Position numbers and translations under genes: made by a program. From positions 248,001 through 312,000 of the forward strand of contig CAWGLR010000001.1 of assembly GCA_963823565.1 (NCBI GenBank): 64,000 nucleotides of DNA. The letters are read 5' to 3'. The notes beneath the pieces were generated by a model. It worked only from the letters and a program-made list of their open reading frames with translations. It did not search any database and had not been told where the DNA came from. Position 1 is the stretch's first letter, and every line of letters starts with the position of its first letter. Below, piece by piece: positions 19,682 through 30,420 of the stretch. The DNA is from RHKX01 sp963823565. Its GTDB lineage: Bacteria; Actinomycetota; Thermoleophilia; Solirubrobacterales; 70-9.

Positions 19682-20530
19682 CTACTTGAGCGGGACCCAG
19701 TTCGAGGAGATGATCTTCTGCGCCTTGCGGGACGTGCGGGTGAAGCTGATGAAGCTCTTCGCCGCTCCCTTCGCCGTCCCGCGGGTGACGAAGAAGAAGT
19801 TGCGCATCCCTCCGTACTCACCCGACTTCGCGTTGCGCAGCGAGCACGGCACCCCCTGGTAGGGGACGTCGAACAGGCCCTTCGTGTACGAGAAGGACGC
19901 GTAGCCGATCGCCGCCGGGTCCGCCTTGATCGCCTGCACCTGCAGGCCATTGGAGGACTTCGCCTTCGCGCTCCCCGCCACCTTCAGGTCCTCGCCCATG
20001 AAGATGTTCTGGAACGCGTCGTAGGTGCCGGAGGTGGGCGTGCGCACCACCAGGTGGATCGAGCCATTCTCCTTGGCCCCCGGGACCTGGCTCCAGTTAC
20101 GAATCCGGCCGGAGAAGATGTTCTGGATCATCTCCTGACTGAGGCTGGGGAGGGGGTTCTTCTTGTTGGTGACGACGCAGACGCCGTCACGGGCGAACTT
20201 GTTGAAGACGATCCCGCCCGGGTCCGCCGGCTTCGGATCGCGCGACGACATCCCGATCGAGACGCGACCGCGGGCCACGTCGTTGATGCCGATGTCGGAG
20301 CCGCCCTGGAGGACGACGAACTTCGTCCCCTTGTGCCCCTTGATGTAGGCCTTCGCCAGCTTCGTCGCCAGCGGCGCGATCGACGTCGATCCGCTCATCG
20401 TGACCGTGGAGGCGTTCGCGTACGCCGCCGCTCCGCTGATCGCACCGAAGCTGACCACGCCTGCCGCAATCAGTCTCCTCGCTCTCAAACTGCACCTCTC
20501 TCTGATTCGAACGCTTCGCATCGAATTCAT
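19682..20530 (-). CDS. pstS: Phosphate-binding protein PstS
   Basis: Intact 282-residue substrate-binding protein that feeds PstCAB. The basic N-terminus is followed by a signal peptide (LIAAGVVSFGAISGAAAYANA). The mature start TVTMSGSTSIAPLATKLAKAY is the canonical PstS phosphate loop. Further PstS features are IGMSSRDPKP, FSGRIRNWSQVPG, the second binding loop RTPTSGTYDAF and AIGYASFSYT. No lipobox is seen, so it is secreted or retained by other means. ATG 20521 (MRSVRIRER) is an alternative start. It is the first gene of the operon, and the PHO-box array lies 21-75 bp upstream. Confidence 0.92.
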   Translation of the reverse strand: MNSMRSVRIRERCSLRARRLIAAGVVSFGAISGAAAYANASTVTMSGSTSIAPLATKLAKAYIKGHKGTKFVVLQGGSDIGINDVARGRVSIGMSSRDPKPADPGGIVFNKFARDGVCVVTNKKNPLPSLSQEMIQNIFSGRIRNWSQVPGAKENGSIHLVVRTPTSGTYDAFQNIFMGEDLKVAGSAKAKSSNGLQVQAIKADPAAIGYASFSYTKGLFDVPYQGVPCSLRNAKSGEYGGMRNFFFVTRGTAKGAAKSFISFTRTSRKAQKIISSNWVPLK

Positions 20531-20550
20531 GCTGAGGTCTGCGGGTTCGG

Positions 20551-20605
20551 GCGAGGTGAACCGTGAGTGACCGGCTGGAGAAGAACTGGTGACGAGCGTG
20601 TGACG
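20551..20605 (-). promoter_or_regulatory. PHO-box-like array: five 11-bp direct-repeat units upstream of pstS
   Basis: Read on the minus strand, five consecutive 11-bp units in register occupy 20595-20605, 20584-20594, 20573-20583, 20562-20572 and 20551-20561. Four of the five carry TCAC at positions 3-6, for example CGTCACCAGTT (20584-20594) and GGTCACTCACG (20562-20572). The middle unit (CTTCTCCAGCC) is degenerate. Head-to-tail 11-bp repeats with a G-T-TCAC core are how PhoP-type regulators bind in actinobacteria. The array ends 21 bp before the pstS start, suited to control by phosphate starvation. Confidence 0.65.
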
Positions 20606-20750
20606 CGACGTCGAGCTGACCTTGAGGCCAGGCCGGGACCCCCCTCCCCAAGCCGGCGCCCAGGAGGCTCAGGCACCCGCGGCGGGGACGACGACGATGC
20701 CGCCGCCTCGGGCGGCCGCACTCACCCGGCCGTCCAGGGCTACAAGCGCG

Positions 20751-23357
<2,607 letters not shown>

Positions 23358-23525
23358 CCGCTACCTGACCTGTCCTGGTTCCTTGGTGAGTATCGCGCGA
23401 CCTACGGTCGTCTTCCCGGCCTGGACGCCTCCCGGGAATGCGCGGCCACCGGAGACCTTGATCTTCTTCTTCGGCAAGTTCCCGCCGATCGATCAGCCCT
23501 CCGGTCTCGTTTGCGCGGAAGCGGA

Positions 23526-23531
23526 AGTATA
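23526..23531 (-). promoter_or_regulatory. Possible -10 element for clpC
   Basis: On the minus strand the hexamer TATACT lies about 170 bp upstream of the clpC start, the most AT-rich hexamer in a GC-rich gap. A matching -35 is weak (TAAAGC, 17 bp further). No HspR, CtsR or ClgR operator was recognised in 23358-23591. Confidence 0.25.
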
Positions 23532-23591
23532 GACGGGGCGGTCGGCCGGCTTTACGGGTTCGGGCCCTGCCTGGGAGACGGCTCCTGCATA

Positions 23592-24026
23592 TTGCGGGAA
23601 GCCCTGAGCGCCCTCGCGGAGGCGGCCCCGTCGCTCGTCTTTCGGTCCCGCACCTCCAACGCCGCCAAGCGCGCCTCCGAGGAGGCCTTCCGCGAGGTCT
23701 ACGCGAAGGCGCGGGACCTGAGGCCGGTCGAGCCGCTTCGGTTCGCCGCCGAGCACGCGCAGGCGGAGCTGCCGGCCCAGCTGACCCGGGTCTTCGAGGG
23801 GATCTTCGGCGGCGTCAACGGGCACGTGATACTCACCGGCTCCGGCCGCACCCGCGGCGACCAGATCGCGCTGGTTCGCGGACCGAAGGGACCGACCGCG
23901 GCGACCGAGCTCAACGTCTCCGCGCCCGGCGTCTCGACCGCGGCTCTCGACGAGCACATCGGGACGCTCGTCATGGACCTCGAGACGCGGCCCGAGGCGC
24001 TCGCCGCCTATCGGGCTGCCGCGTAA
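23592..24026 (+). CDS. Hypothetical protein, about 144 residues
   Basis: The C-terminal 140 residues read like real protein (LREALSALAEAAPSLVFRS, ELPAQLTRVFEGIFGG, VNGHVILTGSGRTRGDQIA) with a balanced composition and a TAA stop at 24024. The frame happens to stay open far upstream on the antisense of clpC. That part is a shadow and should not be used. The only plausible start is TTG 23592, with GGGAG 14 bp before it. It is cytoplasmic, with no membrane segment or motif recognised. It is divergent from clpC. Confidence 0.5.
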   Translation: MREALSALAEAAPSLVFRSRTSNAAKRASEEAFREVYAKARDLRPVEPLRFAAEHAQAELPAQLTRVFEGIFGGVNGHVILTGSGRTRGDQIALVRGPKGPTAATELNVSAPGVSTAALDEHIGTLVMDLETRPEALAAYRAAA

Positions 24027-24224
24027 GTGGCGACGATGTCCGGAATCCCGTGGGGGCGGTTCCGCGGTACCGCGCAGTCCGGAACCCCCGCCCCGGCCGC
24101 TGTCGCAACCGCGAGCGGCGCTTGCTCGAGGCGGGGCATCGAGCGAGCGGCCGGGCCCCAGCGGGTGGGCCCTCCCGATCCGGGATGCGCGCACCGGTGG
24201 TCTGAAGCGTTTAGGTTGACGGCC

Positions 24225-24782
24225 ATGAGCCGCCGCCTCCTGCTCGCGCTGGTCGTATCGCTCGCGCTGGCCGTGCCGGCACAGGCAGCGGCACAACGGG
24301 GGTTCGTCAAGCACGAGGAGAAGTACTGGACCTGGTTCGGGCCCCCGACCTGGTCAGCGGGGTCCGGCCCATACGGGATCGCGATCAGCGACCCGCGCGG
24401 GACGATGGGCATCGATTACGGAGGCGCCTCGATCTTCTGCGACGGCTCCCCGGCCCAGCACTTCGCGGCGGCCCGTGCCGGCTTCCGCGCCAACTCCGGG
24501 ATGCGCAACCTGCGGATCCGCCGCAACCGGTTCGCCCAGGGGAACGGGACGTTCTTCAACAGCTTCGAGTTCCGCGGCCGTTCCGGCGGCAGGAACATCC
24601 GCGGCGAGATCAAGTTCGCCTACTCGTTCTACGACGCGACCTACTGCTTCGCGTCGGGCCTGACCAAGGCGGCCCCGGCGCGCGGCTATCGCGACTCGAT
24701 CCGCCTGCTGCGGCAGGTCACGAACTCGCTCGCCTACTTCGGCCCCGGCCTGCCGCCGGACCCGGTCGCCGGTCAGCCCTAG
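24225..24782 (+). CDS. Secreted hypothetical protein
   Basis: 185 residues from ATG 24225. Clear signal peptide: SRRLLLALVVSLALAVPAQAAA. The mature part is rich in aromatic residues and glycine (KYWTWFGPPTWSAGSGPYGI, IKFAYSFYDATYCFASG). It has two cysteines that could pair, and no domain I recognise. It stands alone between clpC-divergent and lysS-convergent genes. An ATG inside a longer upstream frame was preferred because the signal peptide starts there. Confidence 0.72.
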   Translation: MSRRLLLALVVSLALAVPAQAAAQRGFVKHEEKYWTWFGPPTWSAGSGPYGIAISDPRGTMGIDYGGASIFCDGSPAQHFAAARAGFRANSGMRNLRIRRNRFAQGNGTFFNSFEFRGRSGGRNIRGEIKFAYSFYDATYCFASGLTKAAPARGYRDSIRLLRQVTNSLAYFGPGLPPDPVAGQP

Positions 24783-24828
24783 CGCCGCCGCGTTGCGCTC
24801 CAGCGCCGCGCTGTCGCTCCTATGCGCT

Positions 24829-26316
24829 CTAGCGCATCGCCGGGAAGAGGACGACCTCGCGCAGGGTCGGGGCGCCGGTGAGCATCATCACCAGGCGGTC
24901 GATGCCGAGGCCGACGCCCGCGGTCGGCGGCATTCCCTGCTCCAGGGCGCGGAGGAACTCCTCGTCGTGGGGCTGGGACTCGGCGTCGCCGCGGCGGAGC
25001 TCCTCGGCCTGCGCCTCGAAGCGGCGGCGCTGCTCGTCGGGGTCGTTGAGCTCGGTGAAGGCGTTGGCGATCTCGACGCCGCCGACGAAGGCCTCCCAGC
25101 GCTCGACCATCCCCTCCTTCGAGCGGTGCCGCTTGGCGAAGGGCGAGAGCTCGACCGGGTAGTCGATGACGAACGTCGGCTCGATCAGGTCAGGTTCGAC
25201 TCGCTTGGAGAAGAGCTGGTCGACGGCCTTGCCCCAGCCGACCTCGTCGCTCGGCTCGGCGCCGGCCGCCGCGGCGAGCTCCTCGCGCGTGGGCCGCCGG
25301 TCGAGGTCGACCCCGGTCCGCTCGAGGATCGCGTCGCGCATCGTCATCCGCCGCCACGGCGGCGTCAGGTCGATCTCGCGGCCGTCGCGCTCGATCCGCG
25401 GCGCGCCGAGGACCGTCTCGGCGACGCTGGAGACGAGCTCCTCGAGGCGGCTCATCGCGTCCTCGTAGTCGGCGTAGGCCTCGTACCACTCGACCATCGT
25501 GAACTCGGGATTGTGCTTGGGCGAGATGCCCTCGTTGCGGAAGTCCTTGCCGAGCTCGTAGACGCGGTCGATCCCGCCGATGATGCAGCGCTTCAGGTAC
25601 AGCTCAGTAGCGATCCGCAGGTAGAGGTCGCGGTCGAGCGCGTTGTGGTGCGTCGTGAACGGCCGCGCCAGCGCGCCGCCGTAGATCGGCTGGAGCACCG
25701 GGGTCTCGACCTCGACGAAGTCGCGCTCGTCGAGCCAGCGGCGCACCTCGACGATCGTCCGGGCGCGGACCCGGAAGCGCTCGCGGACCTCGGCGTTGGC
25801 GATCAGGTCGAGCTCGCGGTGGCGGTAGCGGGTCTCGACGTCGTGGAGGCCGGCGTGCTTGTCGGGAAGCGGGCGCAGGCTCTTGGCGAGCGGCGTCCAC
25901 TTCTCGAGCCGCAGGCTGAGCTCGCCGCGGCGGCTCTTGAAGGCGACGCCCTCGATCCCGATGAAGTCGCCGAGGTCGACCTCGAGCAGGCGCTCGTGCT
26001 CCTCGGCGCCGAGCACGTCGGCTCGGGAGTGGAGCTGGATCTGCCCCGTCCCGTCGCGGAGGTCGATGAACGCGGCCTTGCCGTGGCCGCGGCGCGCCAT
26101 CACCCGGCCGGCGACGACGTGGCGGTCCTCGGTCTCCTCGCCGTCGGCCAGCCCCTCGTGGGCGGCACGGACGTCGGCGATCGGCTCGCGCCCGGGGAAC
26201 GAATGGGGGAAGGGCTCGATGCCCGCCTCGCGGAGCCGGTCGAGCTTCGCCCGGCGCTCGGCGATCAGCGCCGGCTCGTCCTCGGGAGGGCTGGTTGTCT
26301 CGGGACCGTCGCTCAT
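24829..26316 (-). CDS. lysS: Lysyl-tRNA synthetase, class II
   Basis: 495 residues, the usual class II LysRS length. The N-terminal OB-fold anticodon-binding domain (VVAGRVMARRGHGKAAFIDLRDG) is followed by the catalytic core: motif 1 region FVEVETPVLQPIYGGALARPF, motif 2 FRNEGISPKHNPEFTMVEWYEAY and motif 3 GLGIDRLVMMLTG. It charges tRNA-Lys. Start ATG 26316, intact frame. It is transcribed towards clpC in the conserved actinobacterial order, with an unrelated exported gene between. Confidence 0.96.
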   Translation of the reverse strand: MSDGPETTSPPEDEPALIAERRAKLDRLREAGIEPFPHSFPGREPIADVRAAHEGLADGEETEDRHVVAGRVMARRGHGKAAFIDLRDGTGQIQLHSRADVLGAEEHERLLEVDLGDFIGIEGVAFKSRRGELSLRLEKWTPLAKSLRPLPDKHAGLHDVETRYRHRELDLIANAEVRERFRVRARTIVEVRRWLDERDFVEVETPVLQPIYGGALARPFTTHHNALDRDLYLRIATELYLKRCIIGGIDRVYELGKDFRNEGISPKHNPEFTMVEWYEAYADYEDAMSRLEELVSSVAETVLGAPRIERDGREIDLTPPWRRMTMRDAILERTGVDLDRRPTREELAAAAGAEPSDEVGWGKAVDQLFSKRVEPDLIEPTFVIDYPVELSPFAKRHRSKEGMVERWEAFVGGVEIANAFTELNDPDEQRRRFEAQAEELRRGDAESQPHDEEFLRALEQGMPPTAGVGLGIDRLVMMLTGAPTLREVVLFPAMR

Positions 26317-26357
26317 GCGGCGGCGAGCGTAGTCAATGCCCGGCTAGCCTGCCGCCG

Positions 26358-26873
26358 ATGCAGGAGCGCCAGGCCGACCCGATCACGCTTCGCGACGCGA
26401 CCCCGGCCGACCTGCCGCGCATCTTCGCGATCTACAACCACGAGGTCGAGCACGGCATCGCCACCTTCGACGTCGAGCCGAAGCGCCCCGGCGCCGACGA
26501 CGCCTGGCTCACGGGTCGCGAGCCCTACCACCCGGTAGTGGTCGCCGAGGTGGACGGCGCGGTCGCCGGCTGGGCCTCGATCGGCCCCTGGTCCCCGCGC
26601 GGGGCCTACCGGCGCACCGGCGAGGTCTCCGTCTACGTCGACGTCCCCGCCCGCGGCCGCGGAATCGGCCGGCTGCTGCTCGACGAGGTCGTCGCCCGGG
26701 CGCGCGAGCTGCCCGAGATCCATGTCCTGCTCGCCCGCGTCGCGGTGCCGAACCCGGCGAGCATCGCCGTCCACGAGGCGGCCGGCTTCAGCTCGTTCGG
26801 GATCCAGCGCCGCTGCGGCGAGAAGCACGGCCAGGTGCTGGACGTGAATCTGATGGATCTGCACCTCGACTGA
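26358..26873 (+). CDS. GNAT family N-acetyltransferase (phosphinothricin acetyltransferase-like)
   Basis: 171 residues. ITLRDATPADLPRIFAIYNHEV is the classic PAT-like N-terminus. The acetyl-CoA loop appears as EVSVYVDVPARGRGIGRLLLDEVV (R/Q-x-x-G-x-G/A form RGRGIG). The C-terminal NPASIAVHEAAGFSSFG is the usual GNAT motif B. The substrate is probably an amino-acid-like amine. PAT relatives acetylate phosphinothricin or methionine sulfone, but specificity cannot be read here. It is divergent from lysS, 41 bp from its start. Confidence 0.85.
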   Translation: MQERQADPITLRDATPADLPRIFAIYNHEVEHGIATFDVEPKRPGADDAWLTGREPYHPVVVAEVDGAVAGWASIGPWSPRGAYRRTGEVSVYVDVPARGRGIGRLLLDEVVARARELPEIHVLLARVAVPNPASIAVHEAAGFSSFGIQRRCGEKHGQVLDVNLMDLHLD

Positions 26874-26890
26874 GCGGGTAGCGGGTGGCG
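26874..26890 (+). repeat. TAGCGGG heptamer repeat (degenerate) at gene end
   Basis: GCGGGTAGCGGGTGGCGG begins directly after the GNAT stop codon. The same heptamer phase recurs at 28731, 38363, 38413 and 49841. Confidence 0.45.
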
Positions 26891-26995
26891 GCGCATGCCT
26901 CGGGGCCGGGCGCGGGCGCTCTCGGGGTGGGTGGTGGCTGGGAATGGGGGCGGGGGAAGGACCCGATTCCTGAATCGCACTAAGGGGTGTGGTCA

Positions 26996-27021
26996 GTTGA
27001 CCCGCGTCATATGGGGTCAAC
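26996..27021. repeat. Inverted repeat GTTGACCC / GGGTCAAC
   Basis: Perfect 8-bp arms at 26996-27003 and 27014-27021 flank a 10-bp AT-containing centre (GCGTCATATG). It lies between convergent genes (GNAT and greA), so it may be a protein-binding site or part of a terminator region. Confidence 0.4.
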
Positions 27022-27027
27022 GGATCC

Positions 27028-27071
27028 CCGATGGTTCTTTTCGACCACTGGTGGTCGTTTCGAACCATCGG
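27028..27071. terminator. Long imperfect hairpin between convergent GNAT and greA genes
   Basis: Arms 27028-27048 and 27051-27071 pair over 21 bp. Outer CCGATGGTTC pairs with GAACCATCGG and inner CGACCAC with GTGGTCG, with a mismatched TTTT/TTTC bulge between and a 2-nt tip. It is symmetrical enough to act in both directions. There is no long U-tract. Confidence 0.5.
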
Positions 27072-27152
27072 CGCGTCCCTCCGCTACGCGGCTGGAGGGC
27101 GGCGGCCGCCGGGCGGAGCACCCGGCGTGCCCGGCTCCAGCCGACGAAGCGG

Positions 27153-27632
27153 CTACGCCGCCTCGATCTTGGTGATCTTCAGCTTCTTGGCCGGGCCGCG
27201 CGGGACCTCGACCGAGACGATCTCGCCGCGCTTGTGGCCCATCAGGGCCTTGCCGATCGGCGACTCGTGGGAGAGCTTGTTCTCGGCCGGGTTGGCCTCG
27301 GCGGAGCCGACGAGCTCGAACTTGCGGGAGTCGCCGGTCTTCTGGTCCTTGACGTGGACCTTGACGCCGACGCCGACGGAGCCCGTGTCGACGTCCTTCT
27401 TGTCGATGACGATCGCGCGGCGGACTCGCTCCTCCACCTGCGCGATGCGCTGCTCGAGCATCGCCTGCTCGTTCTTGGCGTCGTCGTACTCGGAGTTCTC
27501 GGAGATGTCTCCGAACTCCCGCGCTTCCTTGATCCGCTCGGCGACCTCGCGCCGGCGCGTCGTCTGAAGCTCCTGCAGCTCTGCCTTGAGCTTCTCAAGG
27601 CCTTCGGGAGTGATGAGGGACTCGCGGGCCAC
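27153..27632 (-). CDS. greA: Transcription elongation factor GreA
   Basis: 159 residues. Start GTG 27632 (VARESLITPEGLEKLKAELQ) has GAGG about 10 bp upstream, and the longer open frame upstream is not GreA-like. The N-terminal coiled coil carries the conserved acidic tip (EFGDISENSEYDDAKNEQ). The C-terminal FKBP-like domain ends SPIGKALMGHKRGEIVSV. It rescues backtracked RNA polymerase by stimulating transcript cleavage. It follows dus and coaX on the same strand. Confidence 0.95.
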   Translation of the reverse strand: MARESLITPEGLEKLKAELQELQTTRRREVAERIKEAREFGDISENSEYDDAKNEQAMLEQRIAQVEERVRRAIVIDKKDVDTGSVGVGVKVHVKDQKTGDSRKFELVGSAEANPAENKLSHESPIGKALMGHKRGEIVSVEVPRGPAKKLKITKIEAA

Positions 27633-27751
27633 TTGTACTGAACCTCTTCCTCGTGGTTGTTCGGGAGGACGCCGTAGACGGCCCCCCTGGACCAGAAATG
27701 CCCGCTTACCGCGCTCCTGCGGGAGGAGCCTGCCCAGCGGGCGGCGCGGAA

Positions 27752-28807
27752 CTATAGCGACCGGATTCGCCGACGCACCTCGGTCAGCGTCTCGATCCGA
27801 TCGAACTGCGCAGCCTCCGACTTCGGCACGTCCAGCCGGGCGAGGTACCAGGGGTGGAACTTGCGCAGGTAGCGCGCCGCGCGCTCGCCGCCGAGGTGCT
27901 CCTCGGCGCGGTCGATCACCCAGAGGAGCTCGGCGACGATCTCGTCCCGCTCGGGTGGACCGGGCCGGCGGCCGAGGAGCTCCTCGAAGATCCACGGGTT
28001 GCCGAACGAGCCGCGGGCGATCATCACCGCGTCGGCGCCGGAGCGCTCGTAGGCCTCGCGTGCCCGCTCGGCGCTCGACAGGCCGCCGGAGACGATCACC
28101 GGCACGTCGACCAGCTCGGTCAGCCGGCGTACCAGGCCGTAGTCGGGGCTGCCCTTGTGGCCGACCGTCGCCGGCCGCGGGTGGAATGCGATCGCCGAGA
28201 CCCCGGCCTCCTCGACCATCCGCACGGCGGCCTCGAGCCCGGAGTCGTCGCCGGCGACGAGCCCGGAGCGCAGCTTGACCGTCACCGGGCGGTCGCAGCC
28301 CGCGACGGCGGCCGCGGCGACGGCCACCGCCTGGTCGGGATCGCCGATCAGCTCGGCGCCCGCCCCGGTCTTCCGGACCTTCTTGACCGGGCAGCCCATG
28401 TTCAGGTCGACGATGTCGGCGCCGGCGCGCGCGGCCTCCCCGGCCGCCTCGCGCATCACCTCGGGATCGGAGCCGAAGAGCTGGATCGATACCGGGTGCT
28501 CGTCGGGATGGACGACGAGGAGCTCGCGCAGCGTGCGCTCGTTGCGGTAGTGGATCGCGTGGCTGGAGACCATCTCCGAGACCGCCAGCCCGGCCCCGTG
28601 CCGCCGCGCCTGCAGCCGCACGAACCAGTTGCCGATGCCGGCGAGCGGAGCGAGGAGGACGCGGTTGGCGATGTGGACGTCGCCGATGTGGAAGGGCGAG
28701 GTGAGAGCGGGTTGGCCGAATGCGCGAGTGGCGGGTAGCGGGTAGCGGGTAGCTCCGTTCGGGGCTGCCTGCTCCTCGCTATCTGCCACCTGCTCAGTTG
28801 CGCTCAT
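27752..28807 (-). CDS. dusB: tRNA-dihydrouridine synthase (DusB-like)
   Basis: 351 residues. An FMN-dependent TIM barrel reduces uridines in tRNA. Core motifs: NRVLLAPLAGIGNWFVR, the catalytic-cysteine loop DIVDLNMGCPVKKVRKTGAG, VTVKLRSGL, FHPRPATVGHKGSPDY, VIVSGGLSS and ADAVMIARGSFGNPWIF. Start ATG 28807 overlaps the end of coaX by 14 bp. No alternative start exists before the fold begins. The ~35-residue N-terminal extension therefore has to be read through three heptamer repeats (encoding RYPLPATR), unusual for this family. The exact Dus subfamily is not certain. Confidence 0.9.
   Translation of the reverse strand: MSATEQVADSEEQAAPNGATRYPLPATRAFGQPALTSPFHIGDVHIANRVLLAPLAGIGNWFVRLQARRHGAGLAVSEMVSSHAIHYRNERTLRELLVVHPDEHPVSIQLFGSDPEVMREAAGEAARAGADIVDLNMGCPVKKVRKTGAGAELIGDPDQAVAVAAAAVAGCDRPVTVKLRSGLVAGDDSGLEAAVRMVEEAGVSAIAFHPRPATVGHKGSPDYGLVRRLTELVDVPVIVSGGLSSAERAREAYERSGADAVMIARGSFGNPWIFEELLGRRPGPPERDEIVAELLWVIDRAEEHLGGERAARYLRKFHPWYLARLDVPKSEAAQFDRIETLTEVRRRIRSL
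28731..28753 (+). repeat. Three-copy heptamer repeat inside the dus 5' coding region
   Basis: GCGGGTA units repeat three times exactly (28731-28753 on the plus strand). Here the repeat is in frame with the dus N-terminus, not intergenic. Confidence 0.6.
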
Positions 28808-29555
28808 GAATCAGCCTCAGGCCCTTGAGAGTCAGATACGAGTCGACCTCCTCGATCGTCTCGCAGAGCGGCGCGATCGCGGTCGCCATGCCGCCGGTCG
28901 CGATCACCGTCGCGTCGCCGCCGAGCTCGGCGAGCATGCGACGCGCGATGCCGTCGACGAGGGCGGCGAAGCCGAAGACGAAGCCGGACTGAAGCGCCGC
29001 GCGGGTGTTGCGACCGATCGCCGCGCCGGGCTCGGCGATCTCGATCCGCGGCAGCTTCGCCGCCCGCCCGGCCAGCGCCTCGATCGAGATCTCGAGGCCG
29101 GGGCCGATCGCGCCGCCGAGGTACTCCCCGTCGGCCGAGACGGCGTCGATGTTGATCGAGGTGCCGAAGTCGACCGAGAGGCAGGGGCCTCCCGTCGCCT
29201 CGTAGGCGGCGACGGAGTTGACGAGGCGGTCGGAGCCGAGCTCGTGCGGGTTGTCGATGAGGATCGGCATCCCGGTCTTGACCGCCGGCCCGATCAGCAG
29301 GCACGGCGACTCCAGGTGGCGCTCGCAGAGCCGCTCGTACTCGGGGCCGAGGCGCGGCACGACCGTCGAGACGATCGCCCGGTCGAGCATGCTCATGCTG
29401 AAGCCGCGGAACTCGAGCGAGCCGGCCAGCGCGAGCGCGATCTCGTCGGCCGTGGAGTCGTGCCGGGTGGCGAGCCGCCAATCGGCGACGAGGTCGGCGC
29501 CGTCGAAGGCGCCGACGTGGGTCTGCGTGTTTCCGACATCGACCGCGAGCAGCAT
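28794..29555 (-). CDS. coaX: Type III pantothenate kinase
   Basis: 253 residues from ATG 29555 (MLLAVDVGNTQTHVG), the canonical CoaX start with the phosphate-1 motif DVGNT. Other motifs: GSDRLVNSVAAYEA, the SVDFGTSINIDAVS phosphate-2 region and VIATGGMATAIAPL. It phosphorylates pantothenate as the first step of CoA synthesis. The frame continues upstream to 29591, but those residues are not conserved. It is co-directional with dus and greA. coaX-lysS-clpC linkage is typical for actinobacteria. Confidence 0.93.
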   Translation of the reverse strand: MLLAVDVGNTQTHVGAFDGADLVADWRLATRHDSTADEIALALAGSLEFRGFSMSMLDRAIVSTVVPRLGPEYERLCERHLESPCLLIGPAVKTGMPILIDNPHELGSDRLVNSVAAYEATGGPCLSVDFGTSINIDAVSADGEYLGGAIGPGLEISIEALAGRAAKLPRIEIAEPGAAIGRNTRAALQSGFVFGFAALVDGIARRMLAELGGDATVIATGGMATAIAPLCETIEEVDSYLTLKGLRLIHERN

Positions 29556-29608
29556 CGTCGGCGGATGATGGCAAGGGCGACCGCCGCGCATAGACTGGGC
29601 GCCGGTCG

Positions 29609-30367
29609 ATGAAGGCTCGCCTGTTCACCATCCCCGCCTCGCACCCGAGCTGGTCGGCGCGGCTGATGCTCGAGCGCAAGGGCATCCCCTACAAGCGGGT
29701 GGACCTCGTGGCCGGGGTGCACAAGCCGATCCTGCGAGCGGTCGGGTTCCCCGGGACCACCGTGCCCGCCCTGCGCCTCGACGGGCGGCGCGTGCAGGGC
29801 ACGCGTGAGATCTCACGCGCTCTCGACGAGGCCGTGCCCGAGCCGCCGCTCTTCCCCGCCGATCGCGACCGGCGGGCGAAGGTCGCCGACGCCGAGCGCT
29901 GGGGCGACGAGGCGCTCCAGCCGGTGCCCCGGCGGATCGCCTGGAGCATCCTCAAGCGCGACCGCTCGCCGGTCCGCAGCTATCTCGAGGGGTCGCGCCT
30001 CGGCATCCCGACGTCGGTGGCGGCGGCGACCTCGGCGCCGATCGTCGCTTACGCGGCTCGCTACAACGAGGCCGACGACGACCGCGTGCTCGCCGACCTC
30101 AACGCCCTTCCGGGCCTGATCGACCGAGTCGACTCGCTGATCGCCGAGGGCGTCATCGGCGGCGCCGGGCCGAACGCAGCCGACTTCCAGATCGCGCCGT
30201 CGATCGCCCTGCTGCTCACCTTCGACGACATCCGCCCGCTGATCACCGGGCGACCCGCGGAGGAGCTCGCGACCCGGCTGCTGCCGCAGTTCCCCGGGCA
30301 CGCGCCCCCGACGCTGCCGGCGAGCTTCCTCGAGCCGCTCCGGCGTCGGGCACCCAAGCTGGGTTAG
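29609..30367 (+). CDS. Glutathione S-transferase-like protein
   Basis: 252 residues from ATG 29609. It starts KARLFTIPASHPSWSARLMLERKGIPYKRVDL, a thioredoxin-fold GST N-domain, followed by the FPGTTVPALRLDGRRV (cis-Pro) and GTREISRALDE segments. The helical C-domain (AADFQIAPSIALLLTFDDIRPLI) also matches. The active-site Ser/Tyr/Cys is not obvious, and actinobacteria rarely make glutathione, so the thiol cofactor is unknown. Divergent from coaX. Confidence 0.78.
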   Translation: MKARLFTIPASHPSWSARLMLERKGIPYKRVDLVAGVHKPILRAVGFPGTTVPALRLDGRRVQGTREISRALDEAVPEPPLFPADRDRRAKVADAERWGDEALQPVPRRIAWSILKRDRSPVRSYLEGSRLGIPTSVAAATSAPIVAYAARYNEADDDRVLADLNALPGLIDRVDSLIAEGVIGGAGPNAADFQIAPSIALLLTFDDIRPLITGRPAEELATRLLPQFPGHAPPTLPASFLEPLRRRAPKLG

Positions 30368-30420
30368 AGCTGGGGAACGGGGGTGGCGGAGCCGGACCGC
30401 GCTCGTCGCGGGTCGGACGG

